DNA from: UBA1140 sp964573285
GTDB taxonomy: Bacteria; Campylobacterota; Campylobacteria; Campylobacterales; Sulfurovaceae
Reading direction: 5' to 3'
DNA length: 28,682 nucleotides
NCBI GenBank assembly: GCA_964573285.1
Contig: CAZNJD010000063.1
Span: forward strand, 1-28,682
The position numbers were made by a program, and so were the translations under genes. Every line of letters begins with the position of its first letter. The first letter of the stretch is position 1. The notes under the pieces are model-generated. The model worked only from the letters and a program-made list of their open reading frames with translations. It was not told where the DNA came from and made no database searches. Of this stretch, positions 16,684 to 27,600 are shown piece by piece.

Positions 16684-18030
16684 ATGACACTAAAAAAACA
16701 CTCACCACTACTTCAACTATTTGAAGTTATTAGTATTACTGTTATAATTACTCTTATTGGATATTTTGCTGATAATCAAGACCCACTATTAATCCATTAT
16801 CATTTTAGTTTTTTGATTTTATGGTTAGCTATTATTACGCTATTTTATGGATTAATGATGGGTATGATAATGTGGGTAGCTTTTGCTATTATCTCTGTAT
16901 TATTTTATAGGAGTGATCCTTTATTTACTGTAGTGCTATTGGAAAATCTATTCTTTGTATTTTTATATGGACTATTTTTTTCCAATCTTCATAATGAATT
17001 GGACAGATATAAAATTAAATCAAATTATTTACAATTAAGGTTAAAAGAGTTAACTAATGCCTTTTTTACTCTTAAAATTTCTCATGATAAATTAGAATCC
17101 ATATATATTATGCAACCAGCATCCATCCGTTTTGTTATATCTGAAATTTTAGAAAATAATGACCATTCTACTCCAAAAGAGAGTGCAGAAAATACACTCA
17201 AAATCCTTCAAAAGTTTTTTGGACTAGGTTCGGCTTCTATATGTAGAGTTAAACGAAATAATATTATCAAATCATATGCCTCTATTGGAAATATGGAAGA
17301 TATTCCTAATAAAAAAGATAAGCTTATACAAGAGGCATTGACTCTTAAGAAAGCAGTATATTTAAATGATATATCAGATAGAGAGCAGACAGATTATATA
17401 TATGCCGTTCCATTTTTAGATAAAAGAGATGATATAGTAGTGATACTAATTATCAAAGAGATACCATTTCTCTTTTTTCATGAAGATACACTACTAAAAA
17501 TAAATGTTACATTTAACTATATCTGGACAAAATATAAAAAAAGAGCCTCAATAGAAGAGATACAGCAAAGTAAAAAAGAGCTTATTTCTCTAAGAAATAG
17601 TCATGAAGGACAAGATTTTGTAGATTTTAAACTAGAAGTTATTCGATTAATTAATATTTTTGATGGATATAAAATAGATAGTAGAATATTTGCAATATAT
17701 ACTAAAAATGAGTATTTAGACAAAGAGATTAAAGATTTCATGTATCAAAATGAGCTTTTTGAAATTTTGGATAAATATATACATATTCAATGTGGTAATA
17801 GATATTTACATTTTATACTTTTTCCTTTTGTATCTATTCCTACCTTACATCACAAGGCTAAAGTAATAGATGACGAACTTAGTGAAATAGAAAATAAACT
17901 AAGAGTACGAATATTAGAAGATGGATTAAGAAATCATTTGAGTGAAAAAATTTTTGAAGGATTACGCAAGAAACATATTAGCGTCAAAAATTTTAATTCA
18001 CTTTTAAAGGAGTATAATTGTGCTAGATAA
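16684..18030 (+). CDS. pelD: PelD inner-membrane regulatory protein with degenerate GGDEF domain
   Basis: 448 residues, as usual (455 in Pseudomonas). Four membrane helices (about 10-28, 38-54, 56-75, 82-100), a coiled coil (about 102-140), a GAF domain (about 145-285) and a degenerate GGDEF-like domain (about 310-440), in which CGNRYL (370-375) replaces GGDEF, so no cyclase activity is expected. In Pseudomonas, PelD binds c-di-GMP through an RxxD motif and switches on polymer synthesis. Here the aligned place reads LDKY (362-365), and no RxxD occurs anywhere in the protein. It forms an inner-membrane complex with PelE, PelF and PelG. Its end overlaps pelE by 11 bases. Confidence 0.9.
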   Translation: MTLKKHSPLLQLFEVISITVIITLIGYFADNQDPLLIHYHFSFLILWLAIITLFYGLMMGMIMWVAFAIISVLFYRSDPLFTVVLLENLFFVFLYGLFFSNLHNELDRYKIKSNYLQLRLKELTNAFFTLKISHDKLESIYIMQPASIRFVISEILENNDHSTPKESAENTLKILQKFFGLGSASICRVKRNNIIKSYASIGNMEDIPNKKDKLIQEALTLKKAVYLNDISDREQTDYIYAVPFLDKRDDIVVILIIKEIPFLFFHEDTLLKINVTFNYIWTKYKKRASIEEIQQSKKELISLRNSHEGQDFVDFKLEVIRLINIFDGYKIDSRIFAIYTKNEYLDKEIKDFMYQNELFEILDKYIHIQCGNRYLHFILFPFVSIPTLHHKAKVIDDELSEIENKLRVRILEDGLRNHLSEKIFEGLRKKHISVKNFNSLLKEYNCAR

Positions 18031-19003
18031 TATACATTTTACTACTTTAATATCTCTGCTTCAACAGACTAATAAATGGGATAGTATTATTATATTTATT
18101 GCAATCGAAATAGTTTTTTGGACAGTTTTGAGTTTTATCTTAATTCAATTCATGCCAAAGAGATATAATATATATAAAAAAGATATTTTTATATTTTTTG
18201 TAGTTATAAATATTGGATTACTTTTTATTGGTATTCTATTGACTCTTATTATGATACTATTTGGATTATCTTGGGCAACACAAAGAGTTAGCCATCCAAG
18301 CTATGGTGTAGTTGATTTTGAGAGTCAGGTAACAGATTTTCCTATAGTATATAGTCAATTTCAAGAGGGGATTTTGGTAATGGAGGGGGAACATAGAAAC
18401 AAACTCTCTAGTGATATAAAAATAAAATCGCTCAAAATTCTTTATGATAGTAATGCTCAAGGAAATATTGGAAAAATTAAACACTTTTTGTCTGATAGTT
18501 CTGATGAGACGAGATTATATGCATTTGCTTTAGTTTCATCTTTTGAAAAAAAGCTTAATGACAGAATAACAGAAATTCATAATAAGATTAGAGATGAAGA
18601 AGATGGCAATATATTAGAAAATCATATCTTTGAATTGGCTCAAATATATTGGCAATTTATCTATCATGGTGTTGCAGATGAACAACTTACTGGATTTTAT
18701 ACTAAAAAGATAGAGGTTATACTTCATAGTATTACCCAAAAACCAAATGCCTTTGTTTTACTTGGTAAAATTCATATTTTCAATAAAAAATATTATGAGG
18801 CACAAGAGGCTTTTGATAAAGCTATAGAGTTAGGAGTACCTCAAAATGCGATTTCTACCTTTTTAGCAGAGATTAAATATGGACAAAAAAAATACAATGA
18901 GGTCTCAAAATATATTTTACCTAAACAGTTTAATTTCGATTTAAGATTAAAACCTCTAGTTAATATATGGATAAAAGATGAAAATAGTAATAGACAAAGG
19001 TGA
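18020..19003 (+). CDS. pelE: PelE inner-membrane TPR protein
   Basis: 327 residues (Pseudomonas PelE has 329). Two membrane helices (about 22-44 and 55-83) precede a cytoplasmic helical region with TPR-like repeats; the clearest is ALVSSFEKK ... FVLLGKIHIFNKKYYEAQEAFDKAIELG in the second half. PelE binds PelD and the glycosyltransferase PelF and holds the synthase complex at the membrane. Start is GTG, chosen because AAAGGAG lies 7 bases before it; it lies inside the end of pelD, and the end of pelE overlaps pelF by 26 bases. Sequence-level similarity in PelE is low in general, so the name depends on topology, length and position. Confidence 0.88.
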   Translation: MLDNIHFTTLISLLQQTNKWDSIIIFIAIEIVFWTVLSFILIQFMPKRYNIYKKDIFIFFVVINIGLLFIGILLTLIMILFGLSWATQRVSHPSYGVVDFESQVTDFPIVYSQFQEGILVMEGEHRNKLSSDIKIKSLKILYDSNAQGNIGKIKHFLSDSSDETRLYAFALVSSFEKKLNDRITEIHNKIRDEEDGNILENHIFELAQIYWQFIYHGVADEQLTGFYTKKIEVILHSITQKPNAFVLLGKIHIFNKKYYEAQEAFDKAIELGVPQNAISTFLAEIKYGQKKYNEVSKYILPKQFNFDLRLKPLVNIWIKDENSNRQR

Positions 19004-20501
19004 ACCTGATATATTAATACCATGTGAGGGAACTTTTCCTTATGTTAGAGGGGGTGTATCATCATGGATAGCACAATTAGTTGCAGGCTTGCCACAATAT
19101 AAATTTGGTATAGTTTTTATTGGAAGTCAGAGAAAAGATTATTCTACTAAACCTCTATATCCACTTTCTGATAATTTAGTATTTATGGTTGAGATTTTTA
19201 TGTTTGATGAGCAACAGAAACCACCTATTGAAGCTATAAATGGAAATGTTGAGGATTTTGAATATTTAGAAGAGTTATATAATTGGTTTAGAGATGATAA
19301 CAAAGCAGAACCTTTCCCTGAAAATATAAAAAAGTTGAATTTTTATCTCAATCAAATTAGTGAGGTAGAGTTTCTATATAGTAGAGAGTCTTGGTATTTC
19401 ATTTGTAATAAAAATCAAGAAAATTGTAGTGATATTCCTTTTTTGGACTATTTTTGGAGTATAAGAAGTATTCTTATTCCCGTATGGAAAATGGCAAAAA
19501 TGGCAAAATTTATTGCAAAAAGAGGAAAAGTTATACACTCTCCCTCAACTGGATATTCTGGATTTTTATCGGCACTCATCTCTTATGATACAGGTAAACC
19601 TTTTATCTTGACAGAACACGGTATCTATACCAAGGAGAGAAAAATAGACCTCATCTCTAGTGCCTTAAATCTATTTCAAAAGGTAGAACTATTTAGAAAA
19701 TCAGGAGAAGATAACTATATACAAAGTATGTGGGTTAGATTTTTTGAGGGTATTGGAAAAATGAGTTATAATAGAGCAAATCCTATTTTGTCTCTATTCG
19801 GTGTAGCAAAAGAGACACAGATACTCTATGGAGCAGATGCAAATAGATGTAGAGTTATACCAAATGGCGTAGATATAGATAGACTAGGTGCTACACTCAA
19901 AAATAGACCAGAGGGTATTCCTAAAGTTATTACACTAATTGGTAGAGTAGTCTCTATCAAAGATATTAAAACATTTATACGAGCTATACGAGTAACAGCA
20001 GATATAATCCCAGAGGTAGAAGCATGGATAGTCGGGCCAGATGATGAAGAAGAAGAGTATGCCAATGAGTGTAGAGAGCTTATTGATATATTAGAGATTA
20101 AGGATAATATAAAATTTTTGGGATTTCAAAATATTGTAGATATACTGCCAAAAAGTGGTCTTTTGACACTAACCTCTATTAGTGAGGGTATGCCTCTTGT
20201 AATATTAGAAGGATTTGCAGCAGGAGTTCCTTGTGTTAGTACAGATGTAGGCTCATGCAAAGAGTTAATATATGGAGGAGATAATCCTGAGGACAAAGCA
20301 TTAGGAGAAGCTGGAGTAGTATGTGAGATAGCAAATGTTAAACAGTTAGCTGATGGATATATAGCACTACTAGGAGATGAGAAGAGATGGAGAGAGGCTC
20401 AAGAAGTAGCCATAAATAGAGTTAATAAATTTTATACACAAGATATATTTTTGGATAATTATAAAAAGGTTTATGAAGATATATTTGAGAGGATAGAGTA
20501 G
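18978..20501 (+). CDS. pelF: PelF family GT4 glycosyltransferase
   Basis: 507 residues, the usual PelF length. The signature near the start is CEGTFPYVRGGVSSW (16-30), typical of PelF. The C-terminal half has LIGRVVSIKDIKTF and the GT4 EX7E motif, ISEGMPLVILEGFAAG, with Glu403 and Glu411. It is a cytosolic retaining glycosyltransferase that polymerises Pel from UDP-sugars (GalNAc/GlcNAc-rich polymer) and docks on PelD-PelE-PelG. The ATG lies inside pelE, 26 bases before its stop. The residues before the signature fit the family's N-terminus, so no later start is preferred. The stop overlaps the GTG of pelG by one base (TAGTG). Confidence 0.96.
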   Translation: MKIVIDKGEPDILIPCEGTFPYVRGGVSSWIAQLVAGLPQYKFGIVFIGSQRKDYSTKPLYPLSDNLVFMVEIFMFDEQQKPPIEAINGNVEDFEYLEELYNWFRDDNKAEPFPENIKKLNFYLNQISEVEFLYSRESWYFICNKNQENCSDIPFLDYFWSIRSILIPVWKMAKMAKFIAKRGKVIHSPSTGYSGFLSALISYDTGKPFILTEHGIYTKERKIDLISSALNLFQKVELFRKSGEDNYIQSMWVRFFEGIGKMSYNRANPILSLFGVAKETQILYGADANRCRVIPNGVDIDRLGATLKNRPEGIPKVITLIGRVVSIKDIKTFIRAIRVTADIIPEVEAWIVGPDDEEEEYANECRELIDILEIKDNIKFLGFQNIVDILPKSGLLTLTSISEGMPLVILEGFAAGVPCVSTDVGSCKELIYGGDNPEDKALGEAGVVCEIANVKQLADGYIALLGDEKRWREAQEVAINRVNKFYTQDIFLDNYKKVYEDIFERIE

Positions 20502-21901
20502 TGGCAGGAATAGGGTTTCAACTCAAACGAGTATTAGAAGAGAGAACGATTACTGCTGTAATCAAAACATTTGGATATTCAGCAGTATTAAGTAGTGGAC
20601 CTTGGGTTATATCTATGATTATTATTTTGGGTATTGGTCTAAGTAATATCTATTTATTTCAAACAAAAGGCTCTGATACTACCATGTTACAAGCATCTGT
20701 TACTTATGTATCTGCCCTAGCACTTAGCTCTATATATACAGGCTTTTTCCAGCTACCATTTACCCGTTTTATTGCTGATAGAACTTATGAAAAACGATAC
20801 TATTTAGTTCTACCTAATTTTTTTGGGATGATTATTGTTACTATTTTCTTGGGGATAGTTCTAGCTACAGGGCTTGGTATATCTATTTTCGATACACAAA
20901 GTAATCTTTTTGTTTTATTATATATTACACTATTTATTGTATTAAGTTGTGTATGGATTGCAAATATTTTAGCAGCTAGTCTGAAACTATATAAACTTGT
21001 TATCCTATTTTATCTATTGGGATATATATCTATATATATATGTTCTCTTTTCTTGCACAATTATGGGATAGTAGGTCTAATAATCTCCTTTATCATTGGA
21101 AATAGTATTTTGTTTATACTACTATTTTTGGGGATTATTATCCATTACCCATCATCAAATAGAAATAACAAGAAATTTATACGATTTGATATGTTTAGAC
21201 AAAACTATGGTAAATTTTATTGGAAACTTGGATGGTCTGGAATGTTATATAATATAGCTATATGGATAGACAAAGTTATATTTTGGTTTAGTCCAATTGT
21301 AGGATACATGGTTATAGATAAACTACACGCCTCTATGGTATATGATTTTCCTATATTTTTGGCATATCTATCTATCATTCCAGGAATGGCACTATTTTTT
21401 TATAGATTGGAGGCAGATTTTGCCCAAGTATATTCCAAATTTTATGGTGCTATTAATAATCATGGTACGCTTAGCCAAATCAAAGAGTATAAACAAGGAA
21501 TGATAGATACAGTCAAAATAAGTATAAAAGAGATACTTTTTGTACAAGGAATGTTTAATATTCTACTTTTTTTAAGTGCAGAAAAACTTTTTGAGCTATT
21601 TTTATTACCAAAATTATATCTACCTCTCTTTTATGTAGATGTAATTGGAGTTCAATTACAACTTGGATTTATGTCTATTTTAGCATATCTATATTATCTT
21701 GATAGACAAAAAGAGGCACTTATATATACTTTTCTTTTTGTTGTAATCAATGCTTTGCTCACTTGGGTGAGTATTCAATTAGGGCCATATTTTTATGGAT
21801 ATGGATTTAGTGTAGCACTACTAATACTTTCAGTTGCAAGTATTTATACATTAAATAAAATTTTACGGGAGTTAGATTATGAGACTTTTATGTTGCAATA
21901 G
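20501..21901 (+). CDS. pelG: PelG membrane transporter of the Pel synthase complex
   Basis: 466 residues (456 in Pseudomonas) with about 12 hydrophobic segments spread across its length, as in the MATE/Wzx-like MOP superfamily. The N-terminus MAGIGFQLKRVLEE and the stretch SGPWVISM are typical of PelG. It is thought to carry the growing polymer across the inner membrane together with PelF. Start GTG, with GAGAGGA upstream and a one-base overlap with pelF. Its end overlaps pelA by 23 bases. Confidence 0.95.
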   Translation: MAGIGFQLKRVLEERTITAVIKTFGYSAVLSSGPWVISMIIILGIGLSNIYLFQTKGSDTTMLQASVTYVSALALSSIYTGFFQLPFTRFIADRTYEKRYYLVLPNFFGMIIVTIFLGIVLATGLGISIFDTQSNLFVLLYITLFIVLSCVWIANILAASLKLYKLVILFYLLGYISIYICSLFLHNYGIVGLIISFIIGNSILFILLFLGIIIHYPSSNRNNKKFIRFDMFRQNYGKFYWKLGWSGMLYNIAIWIDKVIFWFSPIVGYMVIDKLHASMVYDFPIFLAYLSIIPGMALFFYRLEADFAQVYSKFYGAINNHGTLSQIKEYKQGMIDTVKISIKEILFVQGMFNILLFLSAEKLFELFLLPKLYLPLFYVDVIGVQLQLGFMSILAYLYYLDRQKEALIYTFLFVVINALLTWVSIQLGPYFYGYGFSVALLILSVASIYTLNKILRELDYETFMLQ

Positions 21902-24623
21902 AATTATATTAATTTGGATACTGCTATTATCATCTCTTTGGGCTAAAGAGCGATATGCTTTTATTTATAGCAAAAATATAGATGACCCATTTATCAATTT
22001 TTATGATAAGGTAGTAGTAGAGGCTGATGCTATTGATGATATATATGCTCTAAGATACCCTGAAAAGATGGTTGCATATCTAAGTATAGGAGAGATAGAA
22101 CCATGGCGAAAAACTCCTACTCCTTATGATAAATCATGGGTTATTACTGAAAACAAAACATGGGACTCTTTAATTGCCAATTTGAGTAAATCAGCTTATC
22201 AAGATTTTATACTTAAAAGAGTAGAAAGATTATACAAAAGAGGATATCGAAACTTCTTTTTAGATACTATGGATGCATATCATATAACACGCAAAGACAA
22301 AAAGCTCTTTAAAAAACAGCAAAAAGCTTTGGTCTCATTTATTCATAAATTACATAAAAAATATCCAAACTCTAAACTGATTATAAACCGTGGATTTGAG
22401 ATACTAGACCAGATACATAATGATATAAATGCTGTAGTTGCAGAGAGTCTTTTTAGTCGTTATGATAATAATACCAAAAAATATACAGCTGTTCCAAAAG
22501 CAGATAGAGAGTGGTTATTAACTAATTTCAAAAAAGCTCAAAAATATGGACTAGATGCTATATCTATAGATTATAGTGATGGTAATGTTGGCAAAAGAGT
22601 AGATATAGCTAAAAAGATTAAAAAATTAGGGATAATCCCATATATTACTGATGGATTATTACAACATCAAGGAGATTGTGAAATAGAGAGAATAAGAAGA
22701 GAAATTCTGGTACTTTTCAATAAATCTGTTTTTAAAGATAAAAATGAGGTCTATTCAGATGTACATCTGATTATCTCTATGGTTATAGAACATTTTGGAT
22801 ATATCCCTATCTTATATGATATATCTACCAAAGATTTACCAAAAAGAGTAGGAGATAGGTATCATGCTGTTGTAGTATGGAGTGAGGGAAAAACTAAAAA
22901 TAATGAAAAATTATATAACTGGACAATAGATACCAAATCCAAAGGGGTCAAAATAGTTTTTTTTAGAAACTTCGTATTTAATCCTACGGATGAAAGGATT
23001 AAAAAATTAGGATTAAAATATAATAAAAATAATAATACTCTTTTGGAAAAAAGTCATATATTATATTATCCTCCTTATAAACCATACGAGATAAAAGCCT
23101 CAATTGATTATAAAGAGAGAGTTATTGAACCAATAAATGCCAAAAAAGTTTTAAGTGCTATATATCCTAATAATCAAATTAGCACTCCTATAGCTATAAC
23201 CTCTTGGGGTGGATATGCTTTGGGTAATTCATTTTTATTAAGTATTGGAAATGAGAGTTATTGGACAATTGACCCTTTTATATTTATAAAAGATGCTTTG
23301 AGATTAGATAACATTCCTGTACCTGACCCTACAACAGAAGCAGGTAGAAGAATATTATTCGCCCATGTTGATGGTGATGGTTTTGTAGAGAGAGTACGAA
23401 CTAATTATAATAAATTATCACCTCAAATGCTAATATCACAAATATATAAAAAGTATCATATTCCACAAACTGTATCAATTATCCAAGGAGAGGTAGATAG
23501 TATAGGATTATTTCCTAAACTTAGCCCAACAATGAAAAAAATAGCCAAAGAGTTATATTCTATTCCTTGGATAGAACCTGCTAGTCATAGCTTTTCACAT
23601 CCATTTTTTTGGGGAAAAGCTATCGAACCTAAAAACTCTGCACCAAAAGTAGGAAAAAATTATCATCTTCCTATACCAAAATATCACTTTTCACTAAAAC
23701 AAGAAACCATAGGTAGTATAAAATTTGCTCAATCTTTTGCACCTAAATATAAAAGAAAAGATAGAGTTCTTTTCTGGAGTGGAGATTGTCTGCCTCCCAA
23801 AAAAGTACTCTCGTATGTTGAAAAACATGGAATAGTTGCTATGAATGGAGGAGATACCACTATAGACAAAGCCTATCCGTGGCTCATTCATATAGCACCT
23901 TTTGGACTTCAAAGGGATGAGTATTGGCAAATATATACAGCCCAACAGAATGAGAATATATTTACAAATGAATGGACTGGTCCATTTTGGGGATTTAGAC
24001 ATGTGATAGAGACTTTCAAACTAACTGAAAATCCACGACGGCTAAAAGCTATGGATATATATTATCATCTCTATTCAGGCTCAAAAGTGGCATCTCTTAA
24101 AGCACTTGATGAGGTATATACCTATGCTATCAAACAGAAAACGAGTAAACTTTATGCTTCACAATATATTCATAAAGTTAAAGGTTTTTATCATACTGCT
24201 TTAGCTAAATTAAAAGAGGGTCGTTATGAAGTTAGAAATCAAGGTTATTTGAGAACTATACGGTTTGATAAAAGAGTCAAAATAGATATAGCCAAAAGTA
24301 AAGGTGTCGCAGGATTTAATTATAAGGGAGAGAGTACATATATTACACTAGATAGAGAGCCTAGCCACATTATACAGCTTACATCTAAGAGTTCTGCTCC
24401 TTATCTTATAGATGCTAATGGTTGGGTAGAAAAAATAACTCATCAATGGGATAGTTATATTTTTCAACTTAAATCCAATATCCCGATAGAAGCAAATTTT
24501 TTTATACCTAAATCTTGTAGTTTTAATTTATCCAAAGGTATAAAAACAGAAAAATATAAGAATAAATTAGCTATTAGCTCAGATACTGAAAAAGGAGTTA
24601 CTATTGTATTCAAGTGTCAATAA
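21879..24623 (+). CDS. pelA: PelA bifunctional glycoside hydrolase and polysaccharide deacetylase
   Basis: 914 residues (948 in Pseudomonas). Signal peptide to about residue 22 (ends SSLWAKE). A GH114 hydrolase domain (about 25-270) shows LDTMDAY and AESLFSRY with Glu189, the counterpart of PelA Glu218. The CE4-like deacetylase domain has HVDGDG (Asp498, Asp500) and SHSFSH with His570 and His574, matching Asp528/Asp530 and His600/His604 with the same offset of 30. The domain ends in a beta-rich tail. PelA works in the periplasm, partly deacetylating Pel so that it becomes cationic, and can cut it. All visible catalytic residues are kept. GGAG lies 7 bases before the ATG, inside pelG. Confidence 0.95.
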   Translation: MRLLCCNRIILIWILLLSSLWAKERYAFIYSKNIDDPFINFYDKVVVEADAIDDIYALRYPEKMVAYLSIGEIEPWRKTPTPYDKSWVITENKTWDSLIANLSKSAYQDFILKRVERLYKRGYRNFFLDTMDAYHITRKDKKLFKKQQKALVSFIHKLHKKYPNSKLIINRGFEILDQIHNDINAVVAESLFSRYDNNTKKYTAVPKADREWLLTNFKKAQKYGLDAISIDYSDGNVGKRVDIAKKIKKLGIIPYITDGLLQHQGDCEIERIRREILVLFNKSVFKDKNEVYSDVHLIISMVIEHFGYIPILYDISTKDLPKRVGDRYHAVVVWSEGKTKNNEKLYNWTIDTKSKGVKIVFFRNFVFNPTDERIKKLGLKYNKNNNTLLEKSHILYYPPYKPYEIKASIDYKERVIEPINAKKVLSAIYPNNQISTPIAITSWGGYALGNSFLLSIGNESYWTIDPFIFIKDALRLDNIPVPDPTTEAGRRILFAHVDGDGFVERVRTNYNKLSPQMLISQIYKKYHIPQTVSIIQGEVDSIGLFPKLSPTMKKIAKELYSIPWIEPASHSFSHPFFWGKAIEPKNSAPKVGKNYHLPIPKYHFSLKQETIGSIKFAQSFAPKYKRKDRVLFWSGDCLPPKKVLSYVEKHGIVAMNGGDTTIDKAYPWLIHIAPFGLQRDEYWQIYTAQQNENIFTNEWTGPFWGFRHVIETFKLTENPRRLKAMDIYYHLYSGSKVASLKALDEVYTYAIKQKTSKLYASQYIHKVKGFYHTALAKLKEGRYEVRNQGYLRTIRFDKRVKIDIAKSKGVAGFNYKGESTYITLDREPSHIIQLTSKSSAPYLIDANGWVEKITHQWDSYIFQLKSNIPIEANFFIPKSCSFNLSKGIKTEKYKNKLAISSDTEKGVTIVFKCQ

Positions 24624-27600
24624 TAATGATACTAGCACCTCTATATTATCTATTGGAGAGATGATAGGGGTTGTGATTGTATTTAGTTTTGTACTTTATC
24701 TACTTTTTCCCAAACAAGATATAGAACATATTATTGAGACCAAAGGTAAAAATACTAATTTATCTATTAATTACTTAGAGAGCATGTTACTCTATTATCC
24801 TGATAATCTTAAGCTTGAGATGATTTTATTACAAAACTATGATTATGAAAATAAGAGAAAAAAGGCTTTTAAACTTATAAATAAAATAGGCTCTCAAACT
24901 AAAGATAAAAATATACTAGATAAAATCTATCAAATAGAATATCGTCTTTTAAAAGAGGAGTACTTTAATAAAAAAGATAAACAACTTTTGGCAAAAATAA
25001 GACAAAAACTCTATAATTTATTTAAATTTAGAGGAAAAGATAGAGATTATGTATTTTTTCTTGCAGAAGCTACTCAAATGAATTTCAAGAAACTCAAATA
25101 TCTATCTCTAAAAGGATTAATGAAACAAAAACCCGAACTAATTAATTATCAATTGGAAAAAGAGGCATTTTTTCTTGCTTCATATTTAAAATATAAAGAT
25201 GAAGCTCAAAATTTTTTAATCAATTTAACCAAATATCCAGAGATAGACCAAGAGTTAAAAGATAATGCGTTATCTATACTTTTAAATCATAAAGAGTATG
25301 ATAAAGCAATATCATTGGCAACCAAACTTTTTCAAAATGCAAAAGATAATATCACAAAAGAGAATTATTTTAATATTGCCTTATATGCTACAGCTCTTGC
25401 TCACTCTAAAGATAATAATAAAACTGCTCTAAATGAGTTGATAAACATATATAAATATAGTGTTATTTTGGATACTCATAATATATCTTTCATATTAGAT
25501 AATCTATTAAAGATAGGTGATACCAAAGGGGCGAGTAGCTTTGCACAAGAGTCATTTGATATATATTCAGAGCGATTTGATGAAAATTGTACTAATTTAG
25601 CTATCAAAGGTATGATATATAATCAAGATTTAGCACCTGCTTTAACTTTAGCACTATTTGCAGAAGATAAATTTAATAATAATAAATGGTTAGATAAAGC
25701 TATAGAGTTATCTGTATGGCAAGGCAAAATGAAATATGCCATAGAGCTTAATATCAAGGGATACAGGAAATATAAAAATATAAAATATGAAAGATATCTA
25801 TTAGATAAAACGACACTAAATAATGGATATAAAATATTAGGGGAAATATATAAAGAAAAAGTAAAAAATGGAGATTATAGTTTTATAGATAAGGTAGCAG
25901 AGTATTTTGATTATACAGCTAAGACAAGCCAAGGTGAGGAATATTTTGTTAAATTACTCAAAAAGCATAAGAGTAGAGAAATTTTAAAACAAGCTATTAG
26001 CTTCTCATATAAAAATAATAGTTACAAAAAGGGTCTAAAGTTATATTATAAATACAAATCCAAATATGGAATAGATAAGAACTTACAACAAAGCTCTATA
26101 AATAAATTAATGGCACTAAAAAAATTTCATAAAGCATATATATTAACGCAAGAGTTAGAGACCAAAGAGAAACATGATAAAAAATTGATTGCATTAATGA
26201 AAAAACTGAAAATAGAGAATAAGTTTCATATCTATACTAAACTTATGAATTTGGGATGGATTTATAAAGATTATGAGTATATTTATAAACTATTATGGAA
26301 ATTAGAAAGATTAGGTAAATTAAATGAAGATGGATACTCTAAACTTATTACATTAAATCAAGAGTTAAAAGATGGTAATAAATTAGCTTATTTATATCAA
26401 AAAACTTGGAATAAAACTCATAAAATAAACTATCTAATGGCTCTACTGTATCTATACATGGATAAAAAAGATTATAAAAAGTTTGAATTAACTAGAAGCC
26501 AATTATCATTAAAAAACAAAAAAATATTAGAAAAGGATATAAATTATCATATACTTTTAGCAAACTATTATGCTCAAACTTCAAAAATCAAGAAAGCATC
26601 TAACTCTTTTGATAAAGCATTAAAGTTAGACCCATATAATAGTACAACACATCAAGCTTATATATGGTTTCTAATAGATAATAGATTTAATAAACTACTT
26701 AAAAAAGAGTTATTACTATTGAGAAAAAATCCAAAACTCCAAAAGCTAGTTGGATTTCCTAGCGTTGTGGGTGCTTTACAATTCCAAAAGAGTGACTTAG
26801 CTCTCAAATGGTTAATGCCTTTACTAAATTCAAGTGATAGTTTGGAGTATCAAGTAGTTTATGCTGATATTTTACAACTCCAAGATAGAGAAGAGGGAGC
26901 TAGTAAAGTTCGCCTTAAACTATTTAGACGATTAAATAAAATGATAAAAAAATCACCCAAACTATTAGAAGATAAAGCATTTGCAAGAGTCTATTTACGA
27001 TTAGTAGTTATGTTTGTCTCTCCATATGAGAGAAAAAATTTCTATTTCAAAAAGTTTAAACATCTATTTAAGCCAAAAGATTTTATGGATATGAAAATTG
27101 GATGGAAGAGTTATATTCAAAGTGATACTCAGGTTAAATATTTAGCGTCCAAATATCATATGAATTTACCTTGGTTGCAACTATATATTGCTATGAGTAG
27201 AGGAGATAACCAAGCCAAACAAGAGTTACTCCACAATTACAAAGATATATTGGCATTTAGAGATAGAGTAACAGCATCTAAAGATATTGGAGATAGAGCA
27301 GGAGCATATAGTTTGGCTTTTCAAGGTATGGAAGATAATCAGAGAGATGTAGATTTATATAAGATATATGAAGGAATGATAAATAGTGATTATCCAAAGA
27401 GTGAATTTAAAAGTAAGTATAAAAAATTATCTCCTCATATAACAGATATAGAAAATAGAGTAAGTTATAGATGGCATCTATATAAAGGAATAAGCTCTCA
27501 ATTCTCAATTCATCAATATAGATATATCAAAGATAATGGCAAAGATTTTTTGGATGATAAGTTAGCCTTTTCTTTAAATAATAGTTACAAAAGGGTTATT

